From positions 37,112,143 through 37,176,142 of the forward strand of contig CM035170.1 in NCBI GenBank assembly GCA_020205615.1: 64,000 bases of DNA. The letters run 5' to 3'. Source of the stretch: Panax quinquefolius (lineage: Eukaryota > Streptophyta > Magnoliopsida > Apiales > Araliaceae). The stretch's first letter is position 1. Each line of letters starts with the position of its first letter. Under the pieces are notes generated by a model, which worked only from the letters and a program-made list of their open reading frames with translations, made no database searches and was not told where the DNA came from. Shown here piece by piece: positions 43,429-55,700 of the stretch. The position numbers and the translations under genes were made by a program.

Positions 43429-46128
43429 TGTAAGACCCCAACTTTTATGAATAAAGATTAATTTTTTCTCAAAAATATATTTTGAATATTATGGTGTGGA
43501 TTTGATATAATGTTATAGTTGTGGGTATTATTTACAAATTTTGCAAAGTAAGCAAGTGGTTATATAATATTTGATTTGTTGGGGAATATTCGTTTTAATA
43601 GGGAATATTAAATACGACGGCACAATCATTAGTGGACCCCACAACGAAAGTATTGTCAGTAGTTAGAAAAGCGATAGAATTATCTTTTTATAAAAATAAC
43701 TACGAAAAGTTTTACCGTTAAATTGTTGAACTACCCGGTGGTAAAAATACGAATGTGGTGTGGTTGATAATAGTAGCACGGTATTGATTATTGATGCTTA
43801 CGTGAGAAGTCACTCGGTTATACTCAATTATTCTTATAATAAATCTTGCATAATATCTTTCATATTATTGATTCAATAATTATCACGATATCACCGCATA
43901 ATATTTTATATTATTAAATCAATAATTGAGACGACAAAGTTATTCATATTATTATTTGCAATATTGATAATGTCTAGAAAGTTACATCGAGGAGAGGTTT
44001 GGTCACCTAATTATTTGGCATGATAGGAGAAATCCTTATCGGAAAGTTCCCTCTTTCCTGGGAATGATTTGGTTGTTAAATATTATGATTTATAATATTA
44101 ATGATGAATAAGTTCGTGTTAATTAAAGATAAAATTGATATTTCCATTATGTTGGGATTATTAGTGTTAGTGGAAATCGACATCTATTTCGATAATAATG
44201 GATGTCTAGAGGCTATATTGACCAATCAGGTAATTAATAAGATAAATGAGCAATTAATTGCTATTAATTCACATTCTTATAACTATGTGTTCACATGTGT
44301 GTACTATTGATTCATATTCATGTACTATTAGGGGAGGTGGTGCAAGATTGATAATACTTGCATTACTAAATTAAAAATTGAGGTATAGATGAATGTATTA
44401 TACTGTAATTATTTTTTTCACATGATTGTACTATTGATTCACATAATTGTACTATTGATTCACAATATGTACTATTAGGGGAGGTGGTGCAAGTTTGATA
44501 ATACTTGCAGGACTAAATTAAAAATGAAGAAAAAGATGAAGGTATTATACTATAATATTTCGAGCCCCAAAACGTGCAATTATCGAAACTATATTTTTCT
44601 ATAAATAGAAGCTCATTCTTCTTTCATTCTCACCAATTCACTAAGACTCACAAGAGCATTTATAGAGAGAGAAGCTTTAGACAGAAAGTAGAAGAGAAGT
44701 CGCTACCTCACTATTCCGATATCCATCTTTCTACGAGGTAAGCGATATTATTTTATTCAGTATTCATAGGAATAATATTTTCTTCCATACTCTGTAGTAT
44801 GTGAGTAATATTATTTTATCTCGTATTCCCGATTATACCATCATTCGGTTAAAGTATTGCTTCTATATTCCGTGAAATTAGTAGAATATCCTTAAAATTA
44901 GCACTTCATCTAGTATCGCTTCACAAGGATATTTTTTGCACATTCTTGTTAAATTTTATGTTTTTCATGCCGGAGTACTGTCCATGAGTACTATTAATTT
45001 ATACGGTACTATTCACAAAAGTACTATTTATGGGTACTATTCACGAGTACTATTCACAAAGTACAATTCACGGAGTACTATTCCCAAAGTACTATTCACT
45101 GGGTACTATTCACTCGGGCACTATTCACCTGGAGTACTATTCATAACAAAAATTGATTTCTTTTCGGTCCAAATAATTTTTTATACATTATCATTCTTGA
45201 ATTTTACTCCACAAAGTAGTATCATGTTAACAATTTGGACAATATTGAATTCTGGATAAATTTAATTATAAATCTTTAAAAATTTATCCTTGAACTTGTT
45301 TTATTGAATTCTTATATCATTGTCATCATCCTCATGTTTATATTATGTTGAAAGTTATATATGGCCTATAGTGCATAGATGGACTTTGTATGATTATGAC
45401 AGGGATCATTCGGTATAATCATGACCATAATGTTACAAATGATGTGGTAAAAGTCCTCATTGGTTCGTAGTGCATTGATGGACAGTTGTTGGCATGATCA
45501 TGACCATTGATGAATACACGAATATTCTTGGCCCGTAATGCATCACGACTAAAGAATATCCTTGGCCGTAGTGCAGTGGTGATTCGATGACGTGGATTAT
45601 TTATTAAGCTGAGTCTCAGCGATAAAAATGATGAAAAACCATTTAAATCATAGAAGATAGTAGATGTTATGCTCTACTTGACTCTTCTAATGGATTGCTT
45701 ATTCCGCTGCAGTTAAACTTGATGTTTGTTATATTTTATCATTATAACACTGTTGAAGGCTAACGATAAATTATTCTGCATTATCTTAGTCATAATATTT
45801 TTTACTGGTCTAGTTGAGCTCACCCTTTTGCTTTCATTGTTCTCTTCAGGAAATGAGAATATAGCTGGGACTAGTCGTGGAACGGAGTGACGGTCCAGAT
45901 GATAGCATTAGTAGTCATCACTATTCGATGAAATAGTGTGATAATAAATGTATTGAAAACTCCATTTGAGTTGAATACTGTCTAGAAGATAATATTCGTA
46001 TTAAAACTCTCAGTTTATGTTTTGTCGTATTTTACACGACAGTTGTATTATTAAGTTGTATTTGAATTTTGTACCATGTATTTGGCGACTCAAGATGGGT
46101 GATGTATACCTATTTTGGGGGCGTCATA
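43429..46128 (+). repeat. F 3' LTR (2.7 kb)
   Basis: Homologous to 36058-38653 from end to end, about 100 bp longer, with the same direct repeat (44324 and 44473), TATA box (44600) and minisatellite (44975-45150). It ends GGGGGCGTCATA before the right duplication TACGT. No gene is seen. Confidence 0.95.
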
Positions 46129-46133
46129 TACGT

Positions 46134-46307
46134 TCAATCCAGGTTGATGTGCCGAACATCGAGGACGAATAGGAGGATGTTCCGGGTGCGGACCCCGCTC
46201 CTGCTGCACATATTCCCTGTAGGGACCTCCCGAGTATTCAGGTGGCAAACCCAGAACTTCTGGGTAATTTTAGTCGACATCCCTCAATGTACTTGCACGC
46301 CAACCAG
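46134..46307 (+). pseudogene. E antisense gene, exon 1, second part
   Basis: Directly after the duplication the frame resumes: IQVDVPNIEDE, stop (TAG), EDVPGADPAP, then PELLGNFSRHPSMYLHANQ and the donor CAG|GTATAA. The intron is 81 bp (46308-46388), the same length as in A. Except for one stop the frame runs through F's insertion point without shift. Confidence 0.75.
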
Positions 46308-46388
46308 GTATAACGTTAGATCTTAATCTTCCTTCTTTCGTATTGATGAGGAGTAAAGGATTTTGATGTCGTTCTGCATTTCATGTAG

Positions 46389-47037
46389 GTTCCCGGCTTT
46401 ACACAGCCTCGAGGGAACTGGTCAACATTCACTCCATGTACTAGGCTCTTCATCCTGACTATAGAGTGATTGTGCATGACTGGGGATTTGGGGCGTTCTT
46501 TTCCATCCTTCCACGTCGTTGTCCTTGGAGTTACCTCAAGGCATTGTTTGATTGCTAGTTTCACCAGACTCAGTCACTCTATTTGCTAGACTGTGAAGTG
46601 ATGATGACGCCGATGGATTGGCGATTTATCATGGGTATGGAGTTTGGAGAGGCACTAGTGCCTTGTATGGCAGATATTACCCGCACTACCGTCAGATCCT
46701 TGCTAAGAGTTCCGGCTGAGGTGCTCAAGGGCAGGACCGTCCGTATGGGTCCTTTGAGCATAGATGCTATGAGTGGGCTGTTGAGTGAGCCCATACCAGC
46801 TGATGTCAGAGTCAGGGATCACATTCTTCGATGATTGTTCCTGATGATCATTAGGGGCTCCTTCATAGCTTATAACTCTTATACGGTGTCATTCGCTTTG
46901 ATCAGCACCACTCGCATGTGGACCGTATTGGAGAGTATGACTGGGGTTCCTATACCTTCACTTATTTCCTCAAAGGCATGCGTATGCGTTCATAGGGCTT
47001 GACCAAGGCTTTTTTAGGATTTTACCCATTTTTGTTG
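46389..47037 (+). pseudogene. E antisense gene, exon 2: plant mobile domain core
   Basis: It begins VPGFTQPRGNW as in A; a one-base loss near 46410 shifts the frame, and the stop-free segment 46583-46834 holds TPMDWRFIMGMEFGEALVP and PADVRVRDHILR. The later segment keeps GSYTFTYFLKGM where A has a stop. It ends with the donor TTG|GTGAGT. The length of 649 bp compares with 651 bp in A. The two copies have complementary lesions, so the ancestral gene was probably whole. Confidence 0.8.
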
Positions 47038-47118
47038 GTGAGTATTTCTCTTTTAATTTCCCATTTATAGGTTTAAGAGTGTTCACTGACAGCAGATGTT
47101 TTGCCTTTGTGTTGGTAG

Positions 47119-47241
47119 TTCTGGGACTATGAGAGGCTTCCATGTTTTCATCATGTGAGTGTGTTAGGTTTAGATATCTATCCACATGGACGGGGATGGC
47201 ATCATTCCATACTGGCAGAGGTCCCTATAGATGAGGGTTTT
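47119..47241 (+). pseudogene. E antisense gene, exon 3, cut by element I
   Basis: After an 81-bp intron (47038-47118, GTGAGT...GGTAG) the exon encodes FWDYERLPCFHHVSVLGLD and WHHSILAEVPIDEG. It stops where the LTR of fragment I starts at 47242. Its counterpart is 15958-15836 in A. Confidence 0.7.
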
Positions 47242-47851
47242 TGTGACACCTACAAATCTGGGTACTTCAATTCCCACATGATTTGGTGTTCACTATTCAA
47301 ACATCATATGTCTATCTACCCATAAAAAATGAAAGCATAAATAGATACAAATAAATCCTCTCCTTAAGAAGTTACATCATCTAAAATAAGTACATAAATC
47401 TCAGGTCATACTAACATTAAATCTCAAATGCGGAAACATAAACAAATAATACTCTTACACAACATTGACATAAGTATACAACATAAATTAATAATCACAT
47501 AAACAACAAGTCTTCATCACTTGTTAATCTTGCCCTTGCCTTTGCTAGAAGAAGGCTCGTTGGACCTTTCGTTCTTAACTGCAATGTTATTATTATGCAA
47601 TAGTGAGCACGATTTCCCACAAGTATAATAATGAAACAACAATATAAGAACATGCTAGTGAATCAAAGACTTCTGGAATAAGAACTCAACTTTTGAATCA
47701 AGAATGAATAACAAGAATCAAAAGAACTTCTGAGGGTCATAAGACCTTGAACTATGTCATAGGTTATCAAGGGTTAAACTTGAAACCTTTAACAGTCATG
47801 AGACTATGGACTCTTCTACTCGTACTTAGGGGGATCAGCCCTTAGTACCAT
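47242..47851 (-). mobile_element. Element I: unidentified LTR fragment
   Basis: The 610 bp start with TGTGACACCTACAAATCTGG, resembling the reversed end of a chromovirus LTR (compare TGTAACACCCCCATACC at 22661 and TGTGACACCCCC at 49584), and end at the start of G. It interrupts the antisense gene of E. No match to another part of the window is evident, so it is a different family. It has no gene. Confidence 0.5.
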
Positions 47852-49583
47852 TGTGAGACCCCAAATTTTATGAATAAAGATTTAAATTTCTCGAAATATT
47901 TTTTTTAAATATTATGGTGTGGATTTGATATAATGTTATAGTTGTGGGTAATATTTATAAATTTTTCAAAGTATACAAGTTGTTGTAAAATATTCGTTTG
48001 GTCGAGGAATATTTTTTTGTCGGGGAATATCAAATATTGCGGCAACACAATCATTAGTGGACCTAACGAGAAGTATTGTCGTAGTTAGAAAAGCGTAATT
48101 ATCTTTTATAAAAATAACGGCGAAAGTGTTACAGATTAAAACTGTTGAACTACCCGGTAGTAAAAGTACGAAGAATGGCTGTGGTTGTATAGTAGCATAC
48201 GGTATTGATTATTGATGCTTACGTAAGAAGTCACTCAATTATACTCAATTATTGCTACAGTGCTGTATCATATCTCTCAGATTATTGATTCAATTATTGC
48301 CACAACATCATCTGTATAATATGTTATATTATTAAATTAATAATTGAGACAGAAAAGTTATTCATATTATTATTTGCAATATTGACAATGTGATCAGAAG
48401 TTACATCGAGGAGAGGTTTGGTCACCTAATTGCGCGCCAATAAAGAGAAATCCTTATCGGAAAGCCCCCTTTTTCATGGGAACGAACTGGTTGTTAAATA
48501 TTGTGAGTTATAATATTAATGATGAATAAGTTCGTGTTGATTAAAGATGAACTTGATAGTTCCATTGTGTGAGAATTATTAGTGTTAGTTGAAATCGACA
48601 TTTATTTCGATAATAATTGATGTCTAGAGGTTATATTGACCAATTGGTAATTAACTGAATAAATGAGCAATTAATTGCTATTAATTCACATGCTTATAAC
48701 TATGTGTTCACATGTGTGTACTATTGATTCACATGATTTACTATTAGGGGAATTGGTGCAAGATTGATAATACTTGTATGACTAAGTTAAGAATGGAGGT
48801 ATAGATGAAGGTATTATACTGTAATTATTTTTTTCACATGTTTAGAACTATTGAGTCACATGATTTACTATTAATTCACATGATTTACTATTAGGGGAGG
48901 TGGTGCAAGTTTGATAATACCTGCAGGACTAAATTAAAAATGAAGGAAAAGAGGAAGGTATTATACGGTAATATTTTGTGCCCCAAAACATGAAATTATT
49001 GAAACTATATTTTTCTATAAATAGAAGTTCATTCTTCCTTCATTTCTCACCAATTCACTAAAGCTATAGAGCAATTATTATATAGAGAAAGAAGAAGAGA
49101 AGTCCGCTTACCTCACTATTCCAAAGATCCAGTCTTCTTTTTGAGGTAAGGGTATTATTCTTTCATATTCATGAAGAGGGTTATTTTCTTTCAATACTCG
49201 TAAGGGTTGTTATTCCATTCTTTATTATTATGTTGAATAACTCGCTCATGCTAAATACCGCATACATGATGAAATTCTTCGTTATTCCATTCTTTATTAT
49301 TCGTTGGAATAACACGTCTGCGTCTTGATCTATCGTATGCCCGGTGACTTTTGTTGTTATTCCATTCTTTATTATTTTGTTGGAATATCCTATCATGTGG
49401 ATTAAGCATGACTGGTTCCATTCTTTATTATTACATTGGAATAATGCCTATGTAGATTATCAGATACATGGTGAATGATCCTTCAGTATTCATTCTTTAT
49501 TAAATTGTGGAAATGATCTCATCTACGTGGATTACCGCATGGCGGTGAAAATCCATTTGCAATTTCGTATATTCTATTATACT
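47852..49583 (+). mobile_element. Element G: chromovirus LTR, left part
   Basis: TGTGAGACCCCAAATTTTATG starts an LTR homologous to that of F, with the direct repeat (48730-48960) and TATA box (49016). It is cut at 49583 by H and resumes at 58639. ACCAT (47847-47851) would be its left duplication. No gene is seen. Confidence 0.85.
49195..49580 (+). repeat. TTATTCCATTCTTTATTAT minisatellite in G
   Basis: Five to six units of about 60-100 bp share GTTATTCCATTCTTTATTAT, then T(G/A)TTGGAATAAC. Equivalent arrays lie, reversed, at 50650-50960 in H and at 63595-64000 in K, but not in F at the matching place downstream of the TATA box. Confidence 0.8.
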
Positions 49584-52428
49584 TGTGACACCCCCAAAAA
49601 AGGTATACATCACCTATTCTAAGTCGTCAAATACATGGTATAGAATACAAATACAACTTAATTATACAACTGTTGTGTAAAGTACGACAAAACATAAGCT
49701 GTGAGTTTTAATACAAATATTGTCGTATAGACAATATACAAACTCAAATTCAATATTATTACATTTATTTTCCACTATTTCACTGAATAATGAGGACTAC
49801 TAATGCTATCATCTGGTCCGTCACTCCATTCCCTGACTAGTTCCTGCTACGTACTCATTTCCTGAAGAGAACAATGAAAGAAAGGGTGAGCTCAACTAGC
49901 CCAGTAGGAAATATTATGACTAAGATAATGCAGAATAAATTATCATTAGCCTTACATAGTGTTAAACTGATACAATATAACAAACATCAAGTTTAACTGC
50001 AGCGGAACAAGCAATCCATTAAAAGAGTCAAGTAGAGAATAAAATCTACTATCTTATATGATTTAAAAGGTTTTTCATCACTTTTATCGCTGAGACTCAG
50101 CTTAATAAATAAACCACATCATCCTTGCACTACGACCAAGGATATTCATTAGTATCACAACCACAAATTATCCATGCACTACGGACCAAGGATATTCATG
50201 TATTCGTCAATGGTCATGATCATGCCAACAACTGTCCATTAATGCACTACGGGCCAATGAGAACTTTTACCACATCATTTGTAACATTACAATCATGATT
50301 ATACCGATTAATCCCTGGTCATAGTCATACCAAGTCCATCTATGCACTACAGGCCACAGATGACTTTCAACATAATATAAACATGAGGATGATGACAATG
50401 ATATAAGAATTCAATAAAACAAGTTCAAGAATTAATTTATCTAGGAACCGATAACGTCCAAATTGTCAACATAACATTGCTTTGTGGAGTAAAATTCAAG
50501 AATGGTCATAAGAATATTTCCATGAAAAGATACTGAATGAAGCGCAAATATCAAGGATATTCCACTAATTTCATGGAGTATAGAAGTCAAAACTTTAACC
50601 AACGGAGTATAATAAAAAATATAATAACAAAAGAAATAACCATGCATGCAATAGACCGCACAAATAGGTTATTCCAACAGAATAATAAATAACGGAACCA
50701 GGTCATGCGTAAACGCACACATAGGATATTCCAACAGAATAATAATTAACGAAACCAGGTCATGCGTAAAGCACAGATAGGATGTTCCAACAGAATGATA
50801 AATAATGGAACCAAAGTCATACGTAAAAGCACTGATAAGATGTTCCAATGAATAATAAAGAATGGAATAATGAAGAATTTCACCAAGTATAGGGGTAGCT
50901 CGCGATATCTAGGTTATTCCAATGAATAATAAAGAATGGAATAATCAAGTTCTCTTCATGGATAAGAAAGAAATAATACTCACTACCTTAAAAAAGCGGA
51001 TAATTGGAATAGTGAGGTAGCAGACTTCTCTTCTTCTTTCTATAATTTCTCTCTATAATAATCGCTCTTAAGCTTTTGTGAATTGGTGAGAAATGAAGGA
51101 AAAATGAGTTTCTATTTATAGAAAAATATATTTTCGATAATTGCACGTTTTGGAGCTCGAAATATTACAGTATAATACCTTCCTCTTTTTCTTAATTTTT
51201 AATTTAGTCCTGCAAGTATTAACAAACTTGCACCACCTCCCTTAATAGTAAATAATGTGAATAAATAGTATAATCATGTGAAAAAATTAATTACAGTATA
51301 ATACCTTCAACTATACCTCCATTTTTAACTTAGTCATGCAAGTATTATCAATCTTGCACCACCTCCCCTAATAGTACATGAATGTTAATCAATAGTACAC
51401 ACATGTGAACAAATAGTTATAAGAATGTGAAATAGTAGCAATTAATTGCTCATTTATCTGATTAATTACCCGATTGGTCAATATAACCTCCAGACATCGA
51501 TTATTATCGAAATAATTGTCGATTTTCACTAACACAAATAATTCCAACACAATGAAACCATTTTTATCAAAAATATAAATTTTGAAATTTCAAAGTTTGA
51601 CTTTTCCCGAAAAAGTCAACTGTTGACTTTTTGACCAAATAGTGAATTTCGGAAAATTTTATGTTTATAGACTATTTTTACTAATTTCATCGTTCCGGAC
51701 TTAAATATCACGTCCGCGTCTCTAAATTCAACTCCGAACACAACTTCAATTTTAATAACATTCATCATTAATATTATAACTCACAATATTTATCAACCAG
51801 TGGATTCCTGTGAAAGAGGGCTTTCAATAAGGATTTCTCCCTATTGGCGCGCAATTAGGTGACCAAACCTCTCCTTGACATAACTTCTAGACATTGTAAA
51901 TATTGCAATTTAATAATATGAATAACTTTATCGTCTCAATTATTTATTTAATAAAATAACATATTATGCAGATGATATTGTGACAATAATCGAATCAATA
52001 ATATGAGAAATATGATGTAGCAATTATTGTAGCAATAATTGAGTATAACTGAGTGACTTCTCACGTAAGCATCAATAAACAATATTGTGTACTACTATAC
52101 AACCACGCGTAGACTTTTACTACCTGGGTAGTTCAACAGTTAACGGTAAAACTTCCATAGTTATTTTTATAAAGTATTTTTGTCATTTTCTCAATCAAAT
52201 AATAATTCCGTTATTGGGAGTCCACCAATGATTGTGCCGTTTATGCGAATATTCCCTGTTAAAACGAATATTCCCAGACCAATCGCGATATTATATAACA
52301 AACTTGCGTACTTTGTAAAATTTGTAAATATTACCCACAACTATAACATTATATCAAATCCACACCATAATATTCAAAAATATATTTCGAGAAAATTTAA
52401 TCTTTATTCAAAAAGTTGGGGTCTTACA
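49584..52428 (-). repeat. H 3' LTR (2.85 kb)
   Basis: Minus-strand start TGTAAGACCCCAAC (52428), end GGGGGTGTCACA (49584). It has the TTATTCC minisatellite (50650-50960) downstream of the TATA box (51112-51120), and a W-box-like cluster near 51600 in a segment (about 51560-51760) that F's LTR lacks. It preserves the empty Pack-MULE site (TTCATCATTAATATTATAAC near 51762-51781). No gene is seen. Confidence 0.95.
51598..51637. promoter_or_regulatory. TTGAC (W-box-like) cluster in the H LTR
   Basis: Within 40 bp, TTGAC occurs in TTTGACTTTT, GTTGACTTTT and TTTTGACCAA, plus an inverted copy AAGTCAACTG. AGTCAACTGTTGACT forms a 7-bp-arm palindrome. The 5' LTR copy (55706-55757) has the palindrome twice. 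TTGAC(C/T) is the core bound by plant WRKY factors; binding here is inference. It is about 490 bp upstream of the TATA box in LTR orientation. Confidence 0.5.
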
Positions 52429-52441
52429 ACCTCCCCTTCTT
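52429..52441 (-). promoter_or_regulatory. H polypurine tract
   Basis: Minus-strand AAGAAGGGGAGGT directly before TGTAAGACC, identical to that of F. It sets the inner end of the 3' LTR. Confidence 0.85.
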
Positions 52442-53862
52442 ATGAAATTTTGTCCTCGAAATTAGGGTGCGTACCTGATATGTCGAAGAGGTGAGGATAC
52501 TTTGATTTCATTTCAGATTCTAACTCCCAGGTCATTTCTTCCACATCGTGGTTTCTCCACAAAACTTTGACTTGAGGTATAACCTTGGAGCGTAGAATAT
52601 GATCCTTTTTATCCAATATTTTAACAGGTAACTCTTCATACGTTAAATCTTCCTCTATCTCATCTGGTTCTAATTCAATAATGTGGTTCGAGTCTTTCAC
52701 ATATTTACGTAAAATAGATATATGAAAAACGTTATGAACATGAGACATACTTGGCAGTAAAGCGAGTCTATACGCCACAATTCCTACTCGATCAAGGATT
52801 AAAAATGGGCCAATGAATCTAGGGTTGAGCTTTTCTCTCTTTCCAAATCTTGTAACTCCTTTCCATGGAGCAACACGTAACAACACATGATCTCCAATAT
52901 TGAATTCTACGTCCTTTTGATGAAGATCAGCATAACTCTTTTGTCAATCTTGTGAGGTTTTTATACGTTGTCGGAATCGTTTGAATCTTTTTTGTAGTCA
53001 TATGTACCAACTCTGGTCCCAACAACGTTGCTTCAACCACCTCATCCTAGCATACTGGAGAACGACACTTTCTTCCATACAACGCCTCAAATGGAGCCAT
53101 GCCAATACTTGTTTGATAACTGTTGTTGTAGGAAAACTCCACCAATGGTAAGAACTTGTCCCAACTTCCCTTGAAGTCAAGGACACATAGTCTTAATAGA
53201 TCTTCAAGAGTTTGAATCGTTCTCTCCGACTGCCCGTCCGTCTGAGGATGATATGCCGAGCTAAATCATAAATTCGTGCCCATAGCTTTTTACAAACTAA
53301 CCCAAAATCATGAAGTGAATCTTGGGTCTCGATCAGAAACTATGGATACTGGCATACCATGCAATCTTACAACCTCGTTTATGTACATATGAGCAAGACG
53401 TTCAAGTGTATAAGTTTCTCGTATCGATAAGAAATGAGCAGACTTGGTCAATCTATCAACAATGACCCAAATCGCATCTATGCCTTGAGAAACTTTGGGA
53501 AGACCGATAACGAAATTCATGGTAATGTGCTCCCACTTCTATTCTGGAATTTCAAGTGGTTGCAATGGACCTTTTGTTACTTGATGCTCCGCTTTAACTC
53601 GTTGACAAATTAGACACTTTGAGATAAATAGCGCTATCTCTCTCTTCATATTGCTCCACCAAAATTTATGATGAAGATCACGATACATTTTGGTACTCCC
53701 AATATGGATGGCAAACGGTGTGTTGTGCGCCTCCATCATGATTTTATACTTTAAATCAGGGTCGTTAGGAACACAAAGTCCGGAGTTGACTCGAAGTATT
53801 CCTTCCTCATCGATTCTTGCTTCCGGCATATCACCTTCTTGTACTTTCGTCCTCATACGCAT
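52442..53862 (-). pseudogene. H integrase with chromodomain-like C-terminus
   Basis: From 53862, the zinc-binding part (CLICQRVKAEHQ) is followed after a Trp-to-stop change (near 53541) by [29 protein letters not shown], then stops, [12 protein letters not shown] and [19 protein letters not shown]. The tail (52886-52440) has NPRFIGPFLILDRVG and VKVLWRNHDVEEMTWELE. Stops are explained by TGG to TAG, CGA to TGA and CAA to TAA. It is highly similar to the integrase of F, and better preserved in the zinc-binding part. Confidence 0.85.
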
Positions 53863-53919
53863 CAGCTCCGGATCTGTAATTTGAGCAACTTTAACTTTAT
53901 CGATTAAAGTCGGTTCTAC

Positions 53920-54561
53920 TCATATATTCGCCATCATCATGTGGGTCCCTGGAGTCTTTAACTCTATCTCCATCCTTTGCAAGTCACACAAAATGGGCTT
54001 TTGTGTTGTGAATATTGCACTCGTACCCACATATGATCTTCTACTCAATGCGTCAGCTACCATGTTCGCTTTTCCAGGATGGTATTGGATGGTATGATCA
54101 TAATCTTTCAACAGTTCAAGCCAACGTCGTTGTCGCATGTTGAGTTCCTTTTGAGTGAAGAAATATTTGAGGCTTTTATGATCTATAAAGATCTCCACTT
54201 TCTCTCCATACAAGTAATGCCTCCAAATTTTAAGTGCGAAGACAACAGCTGCCAACTCTAGATCATGAGTAGGATAATTCCTCTCATATTCTTTAAGTTG
54301 TCTTGAGGCATAGGCTATGACTTTCCCATGTTGCATAAGAGCACATCCTAACCCTTTACCTGAAGCATCACTGTAGATGACAAATCCCTCCGAACCAGAT
54401 GGTATTGTTAGAACAGGTGCTGAAATGAGTCTCCTCTTGAGTTCTTGAAAACTCTTCTCACATTCAATGCTCCAACGGAATTTTGTATCTTTTCGAGTCA
54501 GCTGAGTTAATGGAGTAGCGATTCGAGAAAACCCTTCTACGAATCTCCGATAATAACCCAT
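53920..54561 (-). pseudogene. H RNase H
   Basis: An open 213-codon frame has [66 protein letters not shown] and [14 protein letters not shown], covering all four catalytic acidic positions of the fold. The region itself has no stop, making it the best-preserved RNase H here. It overlaps the RT end in another frame at 54537-54561 through a frameshift. Confidence 0.85.
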
Positions 54562-55204
54562 AAAGCGAGAAAGCTACGTACTTCGGTCACTGATTTAGGT
54601 TGCTCCCAGCTTTGAATAGCTTCAATCTTTGCTGGGTCAACAGATATTCCATGACTTGATATCACGTGCCCAAGGAATGTAACTTCCTCAAGCCAGAACT
54701 CGCATTTCTTCAACTTGGCATATACCTTGTTTTCACGAAGCTTTTGGAGTATCAGCCTCAAGTGTTAGTCTTGATCTTCACGGCTTTTGGAATATATGAG
54801 GATGTCATCAATAAAGACGACCACAAAATGATCCAAATATTCCTTGAATACTCGGTTCATCATATCCATGAAGGCAGCAGGAGCATTAGTCAATCCAAAA
54901 GACATGACTAAGAATTCATAATGCCCGTACCGAGTTCTGAAGGCAGTCTTTGGAATATCCTCAGTTTTAACCTTCAGATGATGATATCCAGAACGAAGAT
55001 CAATCTTCGGAAATTTTTTTTGATCCTTGTAACTGATCAAACAGGTCATCAATACATGGCAATGGGTACCTATTTTTGATGGTGACATGATTCAACTCCG
55101 ATAATCAATACAAAGTCGCATACTCCCATCTTTCTTCTTCACGAATAGAATAGGAGCACCCCAAGGAGACGTCTTAGGGCCGAATGAAACCAAATGTTCA
55201 ACAA
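54537..55204 (-). pseudogene. H reverse transcriptase
   Basis: From about 55200 the frame has the SPWGAP and MRLCID-like parts in shifted pieces, then [46 protein letters not shown] and the catalytic FIDD (near 54807-54818). [19 protein letters not shown] follows. Frameshifts near 55090, 54768 and 54560 disable it. Confidence 0.85.
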
Positions 55205-55205
55205 T

Positions 55206-55700
55206 TCACGCAATTGGGTCTTTAACTCCACGAAGTTCAATATGAGCCATCCGATATGGGGCTTTGGAAATGGGTTTTATCTTAGGGTTCAAGGTCGATA
55301 TAAAATTCAACTTCACGCTCTGGGGTAGGCCAGAAGTTCTTGAGGAATACGTCGGAAATTTATTAACAATAGAAATATCCTTCAAATCTGACGTATTTTT
55401 GTTTAAATCCGTGACATGAGCTAAGAAAGCTTGACATCCGTTTTTTAATAAATGAATAGCTTTATGGCTTGAGATGACCGTGATTGATTTTAATGGTTTG
55501 GTCGCTTGAATTCGCATAATAGGTTTATTAGGAATATGAAAGCTAACAACCTTACGAAAATAATCAATTTTAGCATGATGAGTAGTTAACCAATCAATTC
55601 CTAGAATCACGTTAAATGCAAGTATTTTTAAGGAGATAAGATCGACAGGTAACGTGCGGTTACCAATTTAAATCAAACAAGACTTATCTGAATTTCTCCG
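55206..55700 (-). pseudogene. H protease, 3' part
   Basis: [17 protein letters not shown] and a linker to [12 protein letters not shown] match F at 40250-40650. Upstream (55640-55700) a shortened stretch of protease coding sequence is followed directly by LTR sequence. The active-site half is missing. Confidence 0.75.

Larger units (their letters stand above)
36058..46128 (+). mobile_element. Element F: full-length Tekay-type chromovirus
   Basis: A 5-bp duplication TACGT (36053-36057 and 46129-46133) flanks it. Between LTRs of about 2.6 and 2.7 kb are a PBS (38656), gag, protease, RT, RNase H, integrase with chromodomain-like end and PPT (43414). It is structurally complete but coding regions carry many stops, several of them CGA to TGA. 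The LTR family (TGTAAGACCCCAACTTTTAT) is shared with G, H and K. The right terminal CA has become TA. Confidence 0.9.
31477..47241 (-). mobile_element. Element E: Tat/Ogre-type element, 3' part, split by F
   Basis: On the minus strand the 3' LTR (34032-31477), the PPT, a spacer with minisatellite and the antisense gene (plus strand here) are present. F is inserted in exon 1 of that gene and fragment I interrupts exon 3. The pol genes and 5' LTR would lie beyond the right edge. The order PPT, spacer, antisense gene is the same as in A. Confidence 0.85.
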
